DNA of 64,000 nucleotides from Colwellia psychrerythraea (GCF_000764185.1 NZ_JQEC01000044.1:62001-126000); one strand, 5' to 3'. Positions 34,977 to 44,164 are shown, numbered from the stretch's first letter. Made by a program: numbers and translations. The notes: generated by a model from the letters alone, not told the origin.

Positions 34977-35996
34977 TTATAGTTGGAAGTAAGTCGCTAA
35001 ACCTTTTTCTTCGGCTAATTGAGCCGCTACTGAAGCAACAGCTAAATCTTGCAAACCAACACCAGTACCATCAAACAATGTAATTTGATCATCAGAAGTA
35101 CGACCCGGTTTTGTACCATTGATGACATCACCAATTGGTGTAATGTCAGATTCTTTTATCAAACCAGAAGCAACAGCATGCTGTGCTTCACCAATCGTAA
35201 TAGACTGAGCAATTTCATCAGTGAATACAGTAGCAGCAGCTAATAAATCCGCATCAACTTCTTGTTTGCCTTTAGTATCAGTCCCCATACAAGCGATGTG
35301 AGTACCCGGCTTGATCCAATCTTTTTCCATTAACGATTCAAAAGCAGAAGTAATAGTAATGATTACATCAGCTTGTGCACCTAATTCTTCACGAGTTACC
35401 GACTCAAATGGCAAACCTAATTCTTTAGCAACCGCTTCAAGGTTAGGCAGCATGTCAGGATGGAAATTCCAGGCAACAACTTTTTCAAAATCGCGTTGCT
35501 CAACCGCAGCACGTAATTGGAAAGTTGATTGATGCCCAGCACCAACCATACCCAATACTTTAGCGTCTTTACGTGCTAAATGGGCGATTGAAACCGAAGA
35601 AGAAGCAGCAGTACGTACTGCTGTTAAGTAGTTACCGCCAACAAGTGATTTTAACTTACCTGTATCGGGATCAAATAAAATAACCGTTGATTGATGGTTG
35701 GTTAAACCTTGAGCCATATTATCTGGCCAGTAACCGCCAGACTTTAAGCCCAACACCATACCGTCTCGATCAAAACCAGATTTAAAACCGTAAAGCGCAC
35801 CTGCATGGCCAATATCTTCACGAATCACAGGGAAGTTATAAGCGGTATTTTTAGCCATAGCAGCAAATACGTTTTCTACCGCAGTAAAGGCTTCTGAGCG
35901 ACCAATAATTTCTTGGCAGATTTCTTCAGAAACAACTGATACACCTTTGTTAACGGGTAAAGAGTTTTCTGGTGAAGTGTTTTGTAAATTACTCAT
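34977..35996 (-). CDS. bhcD: BhcD iminosuccinate reductase
   Basis: 339 aa ornithine cyclodeaminase/mu-crystallin family protein with Rossmann segment VLGMVGAGHQSTFQLRA, preceded by GGNYLTAVRTAASSSVSIAHLARKDA. In the beta-hydroxyaspartate cycle BhcD reduces iminosuccinate to aspartate. Family members also include ornithine cyclodeaminase and alanine dehydrogenase, but position last in the bhcB-bhcC-bhcD order settles it. AGAGGAT precedes the ATG. Confidence 0.9.
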   Translation of the reverse strand: MSNLQNTSPENSLPVNKGVSVVSEEICQEIIGRSEAFTAVENVFAAMAKNTAYNFPVIREDIGHAGALYGFKSGFDRDGMVLGLKSGGYWPDNMAQGLTNHQSTVILFDPDTGKLKSLVGGNYLTAVRTAASSSVSIAHLARKDAKVLGMVGAGHQSTFQLRAAVEQRDFEKVVAWNFHPDMLPNLEAVAKELGLPFESVTREELGAQADVIITITSAFESLMEKDWIKPGTHIACMGTDTKGKQEVDADLLAAATVFTDEIAQSITIGEAQHAVASGLIKESDITPIGDVINGTKPGRTSDDQITLFDGTGVGLQDLAVASVAAQLAEEKGLATYFQL

Positions 35997-36076
35997 AATT
36001 TATATCCTCTAAAAAGATTAAGACCAAGCAGATTGATTTATTGAAAATTTAGCGAGAGTTTATCTCTTGGTATAAG

Positions 36077-36096
36077 CCCTCGACGAATGTCGAGGG
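36077..36096. promoter_or_regulatory. Intercistronic hairpin between bhcC and bhcD
   Basis: CCCTCGAC pairs with GTCGAGGG around GAAT. It has no T-run, so it more likely sets mRNA ends and gene ratio than terminates. Confidence 0.5.
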
Positions 36097-36137
36097 TGAA
36101 GGGTGCTATTTAATAAGCAGCTAGTTAATAGCTACTA

Positions 36138-37286
36138 TTAAAATGCTTTACCACGTGCTGATACTGGCCATAAGGTTTCAACTTTACCGTTACGTACACC
36201 TACGTAATAATCGTGCACGTTACAAGTAGGATCACAGTGACCGGGTACTAACTTTAGTTTTTCATTAATTTTTAATACGCCAGTAGCATCTGAAATAACA
36301 CCATGTTCATCAGAACACTTGATGTATTCAACATCGTCACGACCAAAGATATACGGTAAACCACTGTCTACAGATTGTGCTTTAAGGCCTGCATCACAAA
36401 TGGCTTTGTCTGCTTTGGTATGGCTCATAACAGACGTTAAGATGAATAATGAGTTTTCGAAATCAGTAATTTTCTCACCTGACTCATCACGAATAGTTTG
36501 GTAATCAGCATCCATAAATGCGTAAGAACCACACTGTAATTCATTGAACACACCTGAATTACCTTCGAAATAGTAAGAGCCAGTACCACCACCACCAACG
36601 ATATCACTCTCAAGGCCTTCAGCTTTAAGCATTTCAATTGTGGTAGCTACCATATCAATAGCGATGTTAGTTTTTTCTTGGCGATCGCTGTAATGCTCCA
36701 TGTGCTGCATCGCACCTTGGTAAGCTTGAATACCTGCGTATTTCAAATTTTGTGCAGCGTCGATAGCTTTAGCAATATCCACTACCGGCTGACCAGATTG
36801 AACTCCACAACGGCCTGCACCACAATCGATCTCTACTAAACACTCAAGTTGAGTACCTTCTTTAACTGCAGCAGCAGAAAGATCAGCAACGTTTTCAAGA
36901 TCATCTACACAAACAATTACCCGTGCGCCAAGTTTAGGCATCTTAGCTAAACGTTCGATTTTCTTAGCATCACGTACTTGGTTAGACACTAAAACGTCTT
37001 TAATACCACCACGTGCAAAAACTTCAGCTTCTGATACTTTTTGACAACAAACCCCACAGCTATCGCCAAGTTTTTCTTGTAATAAAGCAATGTCTACTGA
37101 CTTGTGCATTTTACCGTGAACACGGTGGCGTACACCCATTTCGTTAGCCATTTTTCCCATCTTAACGATGTTACGCTCTAATGCGTCTAAATCTACTACT
37201 AAACAAGGTGTTTGAATGTCAGCTTCGTCCATGCCTGGAAGTGCTGGAACATCATAACCTACTTCTAAATCGCTTATATTTGACAT
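36138..37286 (-). CDS. bhcC: BhcC beta-hydroxyaspartate aldolase
   Basis: The ATG at 37286 (382 aa) is six bases after GGAG; an in-frame TTG at 37298 is less likely. It is a fold III PLP enzyme of the D-threonine aldolase/alanine racemase group: TPCLVVDLDALERNI, HRVHGKMHKSVDI with the PLP lysine Lys59, VGGGGTGSY for phosphate, and a C-terminal GHCDPTCN with metal-binding His and Asp. In the cycle it joins glycine and glyoxylate to beta-hydroxyaspartate. Lies between bhcB and bhcD on the same strand. Confidence 0.9.
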   Translation of the reverse strand: MSNISDLEVGYDVPALPGMDEADIQTPCLVVDLDALERNIVKMGKMANEMGVRHRVHGKMHKSVDIALLQEKLGDSCGVCCQKVSEAEVFARGGIKDVLVSNQVRDAKKIERLAKMPKLGARVIVCVDDLENVADLSAAAVKEGTQLECLVEIDCGAGRCGVQSGQPVVDIAKAIDAAQNLKYAGIQAYQGAMQHMEHYSDRQEKTNIAIDMVATTIEMLKAEGLESDIVGGGGTGSYYFEGNSGVFNELQCGSYAFMDADYQTIRDESGEKITDFENSLFILTSVMSHTKADKAICDAGLKAQSVDSGLPYIFGRDDVEYIKCSDEHGVISDATGVLKINEKLKLVPGHCDPTCNVHDYYVGVRNGKVETLWPVSARGKAF

Positions 37287-37388
37287 AATTTTCTCCAAAG
37301 TTTTAAATTTTATTTTCTTAATTTGAGTATGTTTAAATTCTGCTTTCTTAAATTGAATGTACTTAATTTATAACGAGTCTGCTTGAAC

Positions 37389-38366
37389 CTATTTGGCCAT
37401 CCACGGCAGTTTGTCTAAATCAACATTGCCACCCGTTATGATTACCCCAACACGTTTACCCTTGAACACTTCAGGGTTATTCAAAATACAGGCGACAGTC
37501 ACGGCTGAGCTTGGCTCGATAACAATTTTCATTGTTTTCCAAACCAGCTTCATCGCCGCTACAATTTCGTCTTCAGTACAGGTAAAAATGTCTGCTACAT
37601 GATTACTAACAAAGTGCCAAGTTAGATCTTTTAAAGGCACTTTAAGGCCGTCAGCAACAGTATCTGGCGCATCATCAGCAATAATGTACCCAGCTTTAAA
37701 AGAGCGTGCAGCATCATCGGCATTTAAAGGTTCAGCTGCGTAAACCTTAACGTTTGGCGCAACATTTGAAATGGTTAAACAAGTACCTGAAATCATACCG
37801 CCACCGCCAATAGGGGCGATTACAGCATCAAGATTGTCAACTTGTTCAAGTAGTTCTTTTGAACAAGTTGCTTGACCGGCAATAACACGGGGATCGTTGT
37901 ATGGATGAACAAAATCAGCACCTGATGCAGCGACAACATCAGCAAAAACCGCTTCGCGAGAAGATGTTGACGGTTCACATTCAACTATTTTTCCACCGTA
38001 GCCGATTACCGCATCTTTCTTCGCTTGTGGTGCAGTACGTGGCATTACCACGGTAACGGGGATACCACGTCGTCCAGCTGCATATGAAAGTGATAAAGCA
38101 TGGTTTCCTGAAGAATGCGTGGCAACACCAATTTTTGCTTCCTCATCTGTTAAACCAAAGACAGCATTACAGGCACCACGTACTTTAAATGCGGCCGCTT
38201 TTTGTAAATTTTCACATTTGAAAAATAACTCAGCGCCTGTCATCTCATTCAAACGAGTTGACGTAAGTACTGGAGTTTTATGGATGTAAGGTTGAATGCG
38301 TTCATGGGCAACGAGTACATCTTCGTAGCTTGGAATGATCATAGTCGGTTTGGTTGAACTGCTCAT
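37389..38366 (-). CDS. bhcB: BhcB beta-hydroxyaspartate dehydratase
   Basis: 325 aa fold II PLP enzyme (serine racemase/threonine dehydratase group). Lys61 in AAAFKVRGACN is the PLP lysine; SSGNHALSLSYAA and IGGGGMISG bind substrate and phosphate. It dehydrates beta-hydroxyaspartate to iminosuccinate. GAGGAACAT precedes the ATG. It is first in the bhcB-C-D run, downstream of the region carrying the TTGACAC operator and TTTCAC palindromes. Confidence 0.9.
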   Translation of the reverse strand: MSSSTKPTMIIPSYEDVLVAHERIQPYIHKTPVLTSTRLNEMTGAELFFKCENLQKAAAFKVRGACNAVFGLTDEEAKIGVATHSSGNHALSLSYAAGRRGIPVTVVMPRTAPQAKKDAVIGYGGKIVECEPSTSSREAVFADVVAASGADFVHPYNDPRVIAGQATCSKELLEQVDNLDAVIAPIGGGGMISGTCLTISNVAPNVKVYAAEPLNADDAARSFKAGYIIADDAPDTVADGLKVPLKDLTWHFVSNHVADIFTCTEDEIVAAMKLVWKTMKIVIEPSSAVTVACILNNPEVFKGKRVGVIITGGNVDLDKLPWMAK

Positions 38367-38749
38367 ATGTTCCTCTTTATCTTTCTTTTGGTATAGACCT
38401 TGATATTGCCGTGATATTAGTCATGGCTTTGCTCGTATTTATGGTCAGCTTGTTGTGTTTTTCAGCCATTGATATGTCAGCCGTTTAGTAACTACGTATT
38501 CAAACTGTTCACTTAACTTAAGTGCGCCAACAAAATGCTATTTCTCAATAATCAGTCTTTATGTGAGTATTAATTTGTAGAATATTTTGTTTATTGCGTT
38601 TGAATTTCACCTTATGAAAAACAACCTACACTGGCAAATAACAGACATTCCACCATGTGAAATATGAGGTTTTTGTCATAATACGGAATACAACAAAGTG
38701 CTGATAAATATGAAATTAAAGACCTTGCACTGGTAATAGAAGTTATGAA

Positions 38750-38764
38750 TTTCACAATGTGAAA
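38750..38764. promoter_or_regulatory. Palindrome TTTCACANTGTGAAA in the bhcR region
   Basis: TTTCACAATGTGAAA has perfect 7-base arms about a central base and is the best of three copies. IclR-family proteins often bind such short palindromes, so it is an alternative or additional BhcR site. Confidence 0.45.
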
Positions 38765-38824
38765 CTGGCAAACTATAATTAATGATGGTTTTTGTCGCTT
38801 TTAGACTTATATTTAAATCAAAAG

Positions 38825-38840
38825 TTGACACAAGAGTCAA
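38825..38840. promoter_or_regulatory. Third TGACAC-type operator, upstream of bhcB/bhcR
   Basis: TTGACACAAGAGTCAA is the palindrome of 3165 and 26242 with one arm base changed. It shares the outer TTGA/TCAA bases with the bhcA site. Confidence 0.5.
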
Positions 38841-39041
38841 GAAAGGAGATGTTATATCAATCAAATTAATCAATCGTGCAAATTTTAATGAGAGTAAATT
38901 TTCAAAAACAAGGCGCTAAATTGTGCAATAGCTGGCTATTGAGATTGAAAGCAACAATGTTATGGAATATTTAGACCATTTAAAAAGATCACTTAATTTG
39001 TTTTATTGATATTAAATAGATTATTAAACTAAGCCTGTAAA

Positions 39042-39845
39042 ATGAGCGGTAACATTATGACTAGAGTTAAACCAGAATCTCGCATTCAAGTAATCGACAG
39101 AGCAGCGACATTACTCGATGCTATATCACGCTATACCATGCCGGTAACACTAAAAGCGCTGAGTGCAGATACCAACTTGGCGCCGTCTACAGCTTTTCGT
39201 ATATTACATTCGCTTATCGATAATCATTTTGTTGACCGCGACAATACCGGTAAATATCAGCTAAGTGGCCGACTCATTAGGCTGAGTAATTATCAATATC
39301 AGAACGTTGATTTCCGTAAGGTAGCGATTCCATATATGGAAAAGCTGCGTGATAAATTTGGTGAAACCATCAACCTTACCGCTCGCGAAGGTGATGTTGT
39401 TATTTACGTAGAAAAAGCGATTCCCAATAGGATGATGCATGTTCAACAAATTATTGGTAGCCGTGCACCACTGCATGTAACTGGCGTGGGTAAGATGATG
39501 TTAGGAATGGAAGGGCTTGAAGGTATTGTAGGTTATGCACAACGAACAAATTTACCTACTTACACCCGAAAAACATTTTCAGATATAGATAGTTTAGAGC
39601 GCGAGTGTGTGCGCTGTGTTGAGCAAGGTTTCGCTTATGACAATGAAGAAGCAGAAATAGGTGTAGGTTGTATTGGTGTACTTTTATATGACAGATACGG
39701 TGAAGTTGTTGCCGGTTTATCTGTATCTGCGCCTATTGAACGACGCAGAGATGAATGGATTAAAGACTTAGTTAAAGCAGGTAAGTCTATTTCCATTGAA
39801 CTAGGTTTTGTTAAAAGTGAACATGCCATTAAAAAAGCCAGTTAA
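39042..39845 (+). CDS. bhcR: BhcR-like IclR-family regulator
   Basis: 267 aa: N-terminal winged helix (about 18-75, VTLKALSADTNLAPSTAFRILHSL) and a C-terminal IclR effector domain with GSRAPLHVTGVGKMML and AEIGVGCIGVLLYDRYG. BhcR of Paracoccus is an IclR protein next to the bhc genes that responds to glyoxylate; the position here, divergent from bhcB, matches. No strong ribosome site is seen; an in-frame ATG at 39057 is a possible later start. Proposed to bind TGACAC palindromes, which is inference. Confidence 0.85.
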   Translation: MSGNIMTRVKPESRIQVIDRAATLLDAISRYTMPVTLKALSADTNLAPSTAFRILHSLIDNHFVDRDNTGKYQLSGRLIRLSNYQYQNVDFRKVAIPYMEKLRDKFGETINLTAREGDVVIYVEKAIPNRMMHVQQIIGSRAPLHVTGVGKMMLGMEGLEGIVGYAQRTNLPTYTRKTFSDIDSLERECVRCVEQGFAYDNEEAEIGVGCIGVLLYDRYGEVVAGLSVSAPIERRRDEWIKDLVKAGKSISIELGFVKSEHAIKKAS

Positions 39846-39954
39846 AAATATTTTGTAATCTTAAAGGGATTACATCAGCTGAGGTGGTTACTCACCGTCA
39901 ATATACTTGCCTCGACCAAGCTGAACCAGTTTTAAAATTAGAAGAGTAGAAACT

Positions 39955-40386
39955 ATGTTGACAATAAATAGACTAAACCAAACGGAAGCAAAAACAGTAA
40001 TCGACGGAGCAGTACAAAAAGCTAAAGAACTAGGCATACCTATGTGCATTGCCGTTACCGATGAATCAGGTAACTTAATTGCCTTTGAACGCATGGATGG
40101 CGGTAAAGTACACAGTATTACTATCTCACAAGATAAAGCATTTACTGCGGCCTCGGCACGTAAGGGTACCCATGAATTTAACAAGGCCTGTATTCCAGGC
40201 CATAAAAATAATTTATTTGGTATTCATACCGCTTTAGGTGGCCGTATGTGTATTGTTGGTGGCGGATTGCCGATAACTTTCAATGGCACAGTGGTGGGTG
40301 GCGTTGGCGTTAGTTCAGGTTCGCCAGAGCAAGATCTCGGTTGTGCACAAGCAGGAGTAGATAGTTTTAGTAAAGCCTACGCCTAA
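39955..40386 (+). CDS. GlcG/HbpS-family protein
   Basis: 143 aa, with the family pattern AKELGIPMCIAVTDESGNLIAFERMDG, SQDKAFTAASARKGT, and GGGLPITFNGTVVGGVGVSSGSPEQD near the end. GlcG genes accompany glycolate/glyoxylate oxidation operons and related proteins bind haem or unknown small ligands. It follows bhcR by 109 bp on the same strand and ends at a clear terminator, so a link to glyoxylate metabolism is plausible. Confidence 0.85.
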   Translation: MLTINRLNQTEAKTVIDGAVQKAKELGIPMCIAVTDESGNLIAFERMDGGKVHSITISQDKAFTAASARKGTHEFNKACIPGHKNNLFGIHTALGGRMCIVGGGLPITFNGTVVGGVGVSSGSPEQDLGCAQAGVDSFSKAYA

Positions 40387-40417
40387 GCTAAGGTGCTAAC
40401 ACAATAAAATACTTAAC

Positions 40418-40447
40418 CGCTAAAGCCCGGCAGCTTTAGCGTTTTTG
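40418..40447 (+). terminator. Terminator after the GlcG-like gene
   Basis: CGCTAAAGC / GCTTTAGCG stem followed by TTTTTG. Confidence 0.9.
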
Positions 40448-40548
40448 TGTTCAATTCAATCAACACATATATTCTATAAGTTGTTCCTAAAGTCATAAAT
40501 ATATGGGATATTAGCCGCCTTTAATAATCTTCATCCATACGGATTGGT

Positions 40549-40968
40549 ATGTCTAAAAAAATTGCCCTATTCATTTTTATAATCGCGATTTACTTCGCCT
40601 CAAGCTCTAGCTATTCCTTAATTAATCTTCTCTCTGAGCCAAAAGATGAGCCAGAATCAGAGCAAAAAGTAGTAGAACTCACTAAAACTTATACACCCCA
40701 GCTGTGGACTGATTTTAAAGTATTAGATATCGATGCTGAACTATGCTCTTTAAAAGGTAAAAACATATTAGAATCATTAAGTTTTAAGTCGATTAGAAGA
40801 AACATGAAATACGACAAAGCTAAATACACTTACGGCAAGTTTAATAATAACCAAGTATCAATTACTTGTGCAAAGCTTGAAGATCGTACTTTTGTTTATA
40901 CCTCCGTGGCAGGACCTGATGCAGAAATAGTTGAACGTTTAAGAAATGAAATAGTACAGAAACTTTAA
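40549..40968 (+). CDS. Hypothetical protein with N-terminal membrane helix
   Basis: 139 aa. Residues 4-23 (KIALFIFIIAIYFASSSSYS) form a signal anchor or uncleaved signal. The rest is a compact domain with two cysteines (AELCSLKGK and ITCAKLED), perhaps a periplasmic disulfide. No family recognised. No strong ribosome site lies before the ATG. Confidence 0.65.
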   Translation: MSKKIALFIFIIAIYFASSSSYSLINLLSEPKDEPESEQKVVELTKTYTPQLWTDFKVLDIDAELCSLKGKNILESLSFKSIRRNMKYDKAKYTYGKFNNNQVSITCAKLEDRTFVYTSVAGPDAEIVERLRNEIVQKL

Positions 40969-41184
40969 TGCGTTGTTTAACCGTTAGTTTTGGCGATATT
41001 TTACCATCACCCACTTACTGACTAACCCCGTAATAACGCATAATAAAACTAAAATCATTAAACTCATGCGCGCTGTGCATATAGCCACTGAATACACGTA
41101 TATGCTGCCATAGATAAATAGAGCTGCTCTTGTAGTGCAATAAAACTATAACTTTACTGTTTCCTTACGTTTCTTTACTTATAA

Positions 41185-41733
41185 ATGGCTATCATAACCA
41201 CTTGTTTTTCTATTCTGCTGCCAAATTATATGATGTTGTTGAAAACTATTTTTTTTATCTTACTTATAAGTTTATTTGCTACAACAGGCTGTAGCAGTAA
41301 TGAAGTAAAAATAACCGAGGTGTTTCGTAGTCATATTCGAACTGATGACAGCAAATTATTTACTTTTTCTATCATTTTTTTTGGTAATTCTGATTCAAAA
41401 CCACTGGGAAGTGATAATAATAATTTAGATAAACAACAGAAGCGAAGCAGACAAGGTAAAGGCCGAGGCAACAAAAGTAATACAGAAAAAAATACCGAGA
41501 AGAAGCCTAACAAACAGCGTGCAGATAAAAAACAATCACGACAAGATAAAATGATGAAAGAATTAGAGGCTCGAATGGCTGAAAAGCTTGCAGATAATAG
41601 CTATTGTCGAAAAGGTTTTTTTGAGCTCGAACGCAGCTTAAATAAAACTATTTTTACTATACATGGTGAATGTAATGAAAGTGCTACTGCAGCGGATAGA
41701 GAGAACTTCCCGCAGGTAAAACGGGTTGATTAA
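41185..41733 (+). CDS. Hypothetical lipoprotein with basic linker
   Basis: The true start may be the ATG at 41230, which gives MMLLKTIFFILLISLFATTGC, a lipoprotein signal with lipobox ATTGC; the listed frame adds 15 residues. A strongly basic Lys/Arg/Asn/Gln stretch (about residues 85-130) precedes a small C-terminal strand pair with two cysteines (SYCRKGFF, GECNES). It may form a disulfide-bonded domain on a long tether. Family unknown. Confidence 0.55.
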   Translation: MAIITTCFSILLPNYMMLLKTIFFILLISLFATTGCSSNEVKITEVFRSHIRTDDSKLFTFSIIFFGNSDSKPLGSDNNNLDKQQKRSRQGKGRGNKSNTEKNTEKKPNKQRADKKQSRQDKMMKELEARMAEKLADNSYCRKGFFELERSLNKTIFTIHGECNESATAADRENFPQVKRVD

Positions 41734-41751
41734 CCATAAAGAGCTGCTAAA

Positions 41752-41777
41752 AACTAACGCTGCTAGCAGCGTTAGTT
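41752..41777 (-). terminator. Perfect palindrome ending the serine hydrolase gene
   Basis: A 26-base perfect inverted repeat, AACTAACGCTGCT and its complement, followed on the minus strand by a TTTTTA stretch. It lies between convergent genes and may act in both directions. Confidence 0.7.
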
Positions 41778-41800
41778 AATATTATGAATTATTTAGCGGT

Positions 41801-43252
41801 TTATTTTTTCAATAGCTTTAACTGTTCGATAACATTGTTCGCATTAGGGTTTAGCTTTAAAGCAATCTGGTAAGATTTAATCGCTTTTTCTTTATTACCA
41901 ATCTCTTGCCATATCCCTGCAAGGCTACTCCATGCTTTTTCAGAGTTAGGGAATTTAGAGGTTAACCACACAAATGCGGATAACGATGCATTTAACCCCG
42001 CAGAGTACCTAATGCCATAGGCATTATACCAAATGAAATATTCAATCGCGGATTGTTCACTATCAAAGGCTTTACTTAGACCTGCATAGACAAGCTGCAG
42101 GTTTTTACTGTCTTGAGCTAACACTGCTGAGATAAATTGTTGAGAAAGATGAGCCATATTAAATTGTTCAGCATCAACTATGGCCATTAAGCTATCAGCT
42201 AAAATATCTGTCCAGACACTATTCGCATTACCATTGGTCAAATAAGCGATGGTATAACTATCTTCATTGGCATCATCTTTAAAATAATGTCTTATTTTGA
42301 CTCTATTGCCGCCGTCATGACCTATCTGTTGATAACCATCTCTCTTTTCATATTCGAAGCCAAAAGCATAATCTCCCTGTTGACCATTAAGTAATGCCAT
42401 TGGCTGCTGCACTTTTGTTAAAGTATCCCGATTAACCAGTTTTCCCGTTACTAAAGCTGACATAAAAGTTGTTAAATCTTCTGCTGTGCTATACAACCCT
42501 GAATGTGCGTAGGTATATTCAGGCCAATCTATATCGTTGTTTTTTAGTAAAATACCGTCTTTACCTTGGTAGCTACTGACCATATTAGTAATTATCGCCT
42601 TTGCACTGGCATGGCCGGTATTTGTTAGGCCTAATCGTTTGATGATAAATTCTTGAACCAGAGTTTGATAACTCTTAGCCGTCTTGGTTTCTAAAATTTC
42701 CGATAAAATAAGAAAATTAGTATTGTTGTAACGATTTTCACTGCCCATTACAAAGTGCTCAGGCTCTTCTGCTAATGATAAAAATACTGCTTTTTTTGTC
42801 GGTAAAAACCGACCTTTTTTCATAGCAATATCAAAGTAACGAGGAATGCCTGAGGTATGGTTTAACGTATGTTCAAGGGTAATTTTCTGCCAATGTTTGG
42901 GCAGATAGGGTAAATAATAACGAATGGATTTTTTTACATCTAAAATTCCATTTTCAACAAAATACATCACCAAAACACTGGTAAATAACTTAGTCACTGA
43001 ATAACCTGGATATATATGTTTATCAGCAATGGGCACTGCTAATTCAACATTAGCAAAGCCATGCTTGCCCTGATAAATCAGCTTATTATTTTTAAGAATT
43101 CGTACCGACTGTCCGGCAATACCATACCTCTCGCTGTTTAGTTTTAATTGCTGATCAAGTTGTGTACTTATTAAATCACTTATCTGTTCATCCGCTTTTG
43201 ATGAAGAAGATATAACCAGTAAATAGGCTATAAAAAAAATGTGAAACTTCAT
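41801..43252 (-). CDS. Exported beta-lactamase-fold serine hydrolase with TPR tail
   Basis: 483 aa with signal peptide MKFHIFFIAYLLVISSSSKA. The class C/penicillin-binding-like domain shows Ser85-Val-Thr-Lys88, a YNNTNFLIL motif (YxN) and IGHDGGN (HxG). The last ~70 residues have one or two TPR helices (AWSSLAGIWQEIGNKEKAIKSYQIALKLNPN, seen as a repeat). Family members are peptidases, esterases or D-amino-acid peptidases, rarely true beta-lactamases. AGGATAAAC precedes the ATG. Confidence 0.85.
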   Translation of the reverse strand: MKFHIFFIAYLLVISSSSKADEQISDLISTQLDQQLKLNSERYGIAGQSVRILKNNKLIYQGKHGFANVELAVPIADKHIYPGYSVTKLFTSVLVMYFVENGILDVKKSIRYYLPYLPKHWQKITLEHTLNHTSGIPRYFDIAMKKGRFLPTKKAVFLSLAEEPEHFVMGSENRYNNTNFLILSEILETKTAKSYQTLVQEFIIKRLGLTNTGHASAKAIITNMVSSYQGKDGILLKNNDIDWPEYTYAHSGLYSTAEDLTTFMSALVTGKLVNRDTLTKVQQPMALLNGQQGDYAFGFEYEKRDGYQQIGHDGGNRVKIRHYFKDDANEDSYTIAYLTNGNANSVWTDILADSLMAIVDAEQFNMAHLSQQFISAVLAQDSKNLQLVYAGLSKAFDSEQSAIEYFIWYNAYGIRYSAGLNASLSAFVWLTSKFPNSEKAWSSLAGIWQEIGNKEKAIKSYQIALKLNPNANNVIEQLKLLKK

Positions 43253-43453
43253 GTTTATCCTGGCTAATGTTTACTTAAAATGACTTGACCACATTACAGC
43301 AAAACACACACCAGAATGTAACATACTGCTTTATATAGTATTCACTGTAAAATTTAGTTGATGTATTCCCAATAAAGGGAATATTGATCCATAAAAGGGA
43401 CAATCACAATACATAACCGGCATATTGAAAATTAGTGATATCGACTTAAACCT

Positions 43454-43503
43454 TGACAAGAGACCATCAGTCCCTTAATATAAAATTAAGAGACCACCAG
43501 ACA
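43454..43503. promoter_or_regulatory. Candidate autoregulatory operator upstream of the TetR gene
   Basis: AGACCATCAG and AGACCACCAG are direct repeats ~35 bp apart, and CTTAAT...ATTAAG forms an inverted pair between them. They lie 15-60 bp before the TetR start, where such regulators usually bind. Confidence 0.4.
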
Positions 43504-43516
43504 CTTATATAACAAG

Positions 43517-44164
43517 ATGAATTGGCAACGCGCAAGAACAAACGAAAAGAAGAATGAGCGAAAAGCGGCTATTTATCAGGCGGCTTTCACTTTATTTAAA
43601 AAGAACGGCTACGATAAAGTCAGTTTCAATGGTATTGCTACAGAAGCAGGTTTTACAAAATCCAATATGTATCGCTACTTTAGCTCCAAAGAAGAAATAT
43701 TTTTAAATGTTTTTGCTGAGCTATTCCAAGCATGGTTTGAGGACTGTAATAAGCAACTGCAGGCACTTGAACCAAACGAACAAGTTAAACACTTTGCCAG
43801 CACCTGGGTGCAGTCACTTTTGTCTCATCCACAGTTTCTTGATTTAACGCCCATTCTTTTTACCGCTCTTGAAAAAAATAGTTCTTTTGAGCAATTGTTG
43901 GAATTTAAAAGATTAGCGATGAATCTACTTTATAGAATTTCTATCGAAATCAGTCGTATTTATCCAGACATAAATAATGAACAAGCCTTTCAGTTTTTAA
44001 CACTAAGTTATGCCGCGATGGCTAATTTTTGGGCAGCAAATTCACAAAGCGAAGCACTACAAAAAATCTATCAACTTGAAGAGTTCGCTGCATTAACACC
44101 CAATTTTAAAAAAGACCTCACCACTTCAATTGAAATAATTATTCGAGGTTTAAGAACAAATTAA
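43517..44164 (+). CDS. TetR-family regulator
   Basis: 215 aa, HTH at about 15-60 (AAFTLFKKNGYDKVSFNGIA and FTKSNMYRYFSSKEEIF). The C-terminal half is AcrR-like without identifiable ligand. A gene for a small-ligand-fold protein follows 78 bases later on the same strand and is a likely partner or target. Confidence 0.85.
   Translation: MNWQRARTNEKKNERKAAIYQAAFTLFKKNGYDKVSFNGIATEAGFTKSNMYRYFSSKEEIFLNVFAELFQAWFEDCNKQLQALEPNEQVKHFASTWVQSLLSHPQFLDLTPILFTALEKNSSFEQLLEFKRLAMNLLYRISIEISRIYPDINNEQAFQFLTLSYAAMANFWAANSQSEALQKIYQLEEFAALTPNFKKDLTTSIEIIIRGLRTN

Larger units (their letters stand above)
38367..39041. promoter_or_regulatory. bhcB-bhcR divergent control region
   Basis: 675 bp without a credible gene. 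It holds three related inverted repeats: TTTCACCTTATGAAAA (38605-38620), TTCCACCATGTGAAA (38649-38663) and TTTCACAATGTGAAA (38750-38764). It also holds the TTGACAC site at 38825-38840. A minus-strand promoter for bhcB can be read from TTGACT in that site with a 17-18-base spacer to TTTAAAT. The length and repeated motifs suggest complex control. Confidence 0.6.

Noticed and set aside
38676-38873. 65-residue minus-strand ORF in the bhcB-bhcR gap
   Set aside because: Low-complexity composition, no ribosome site, and it overlaps the operator palindromes.
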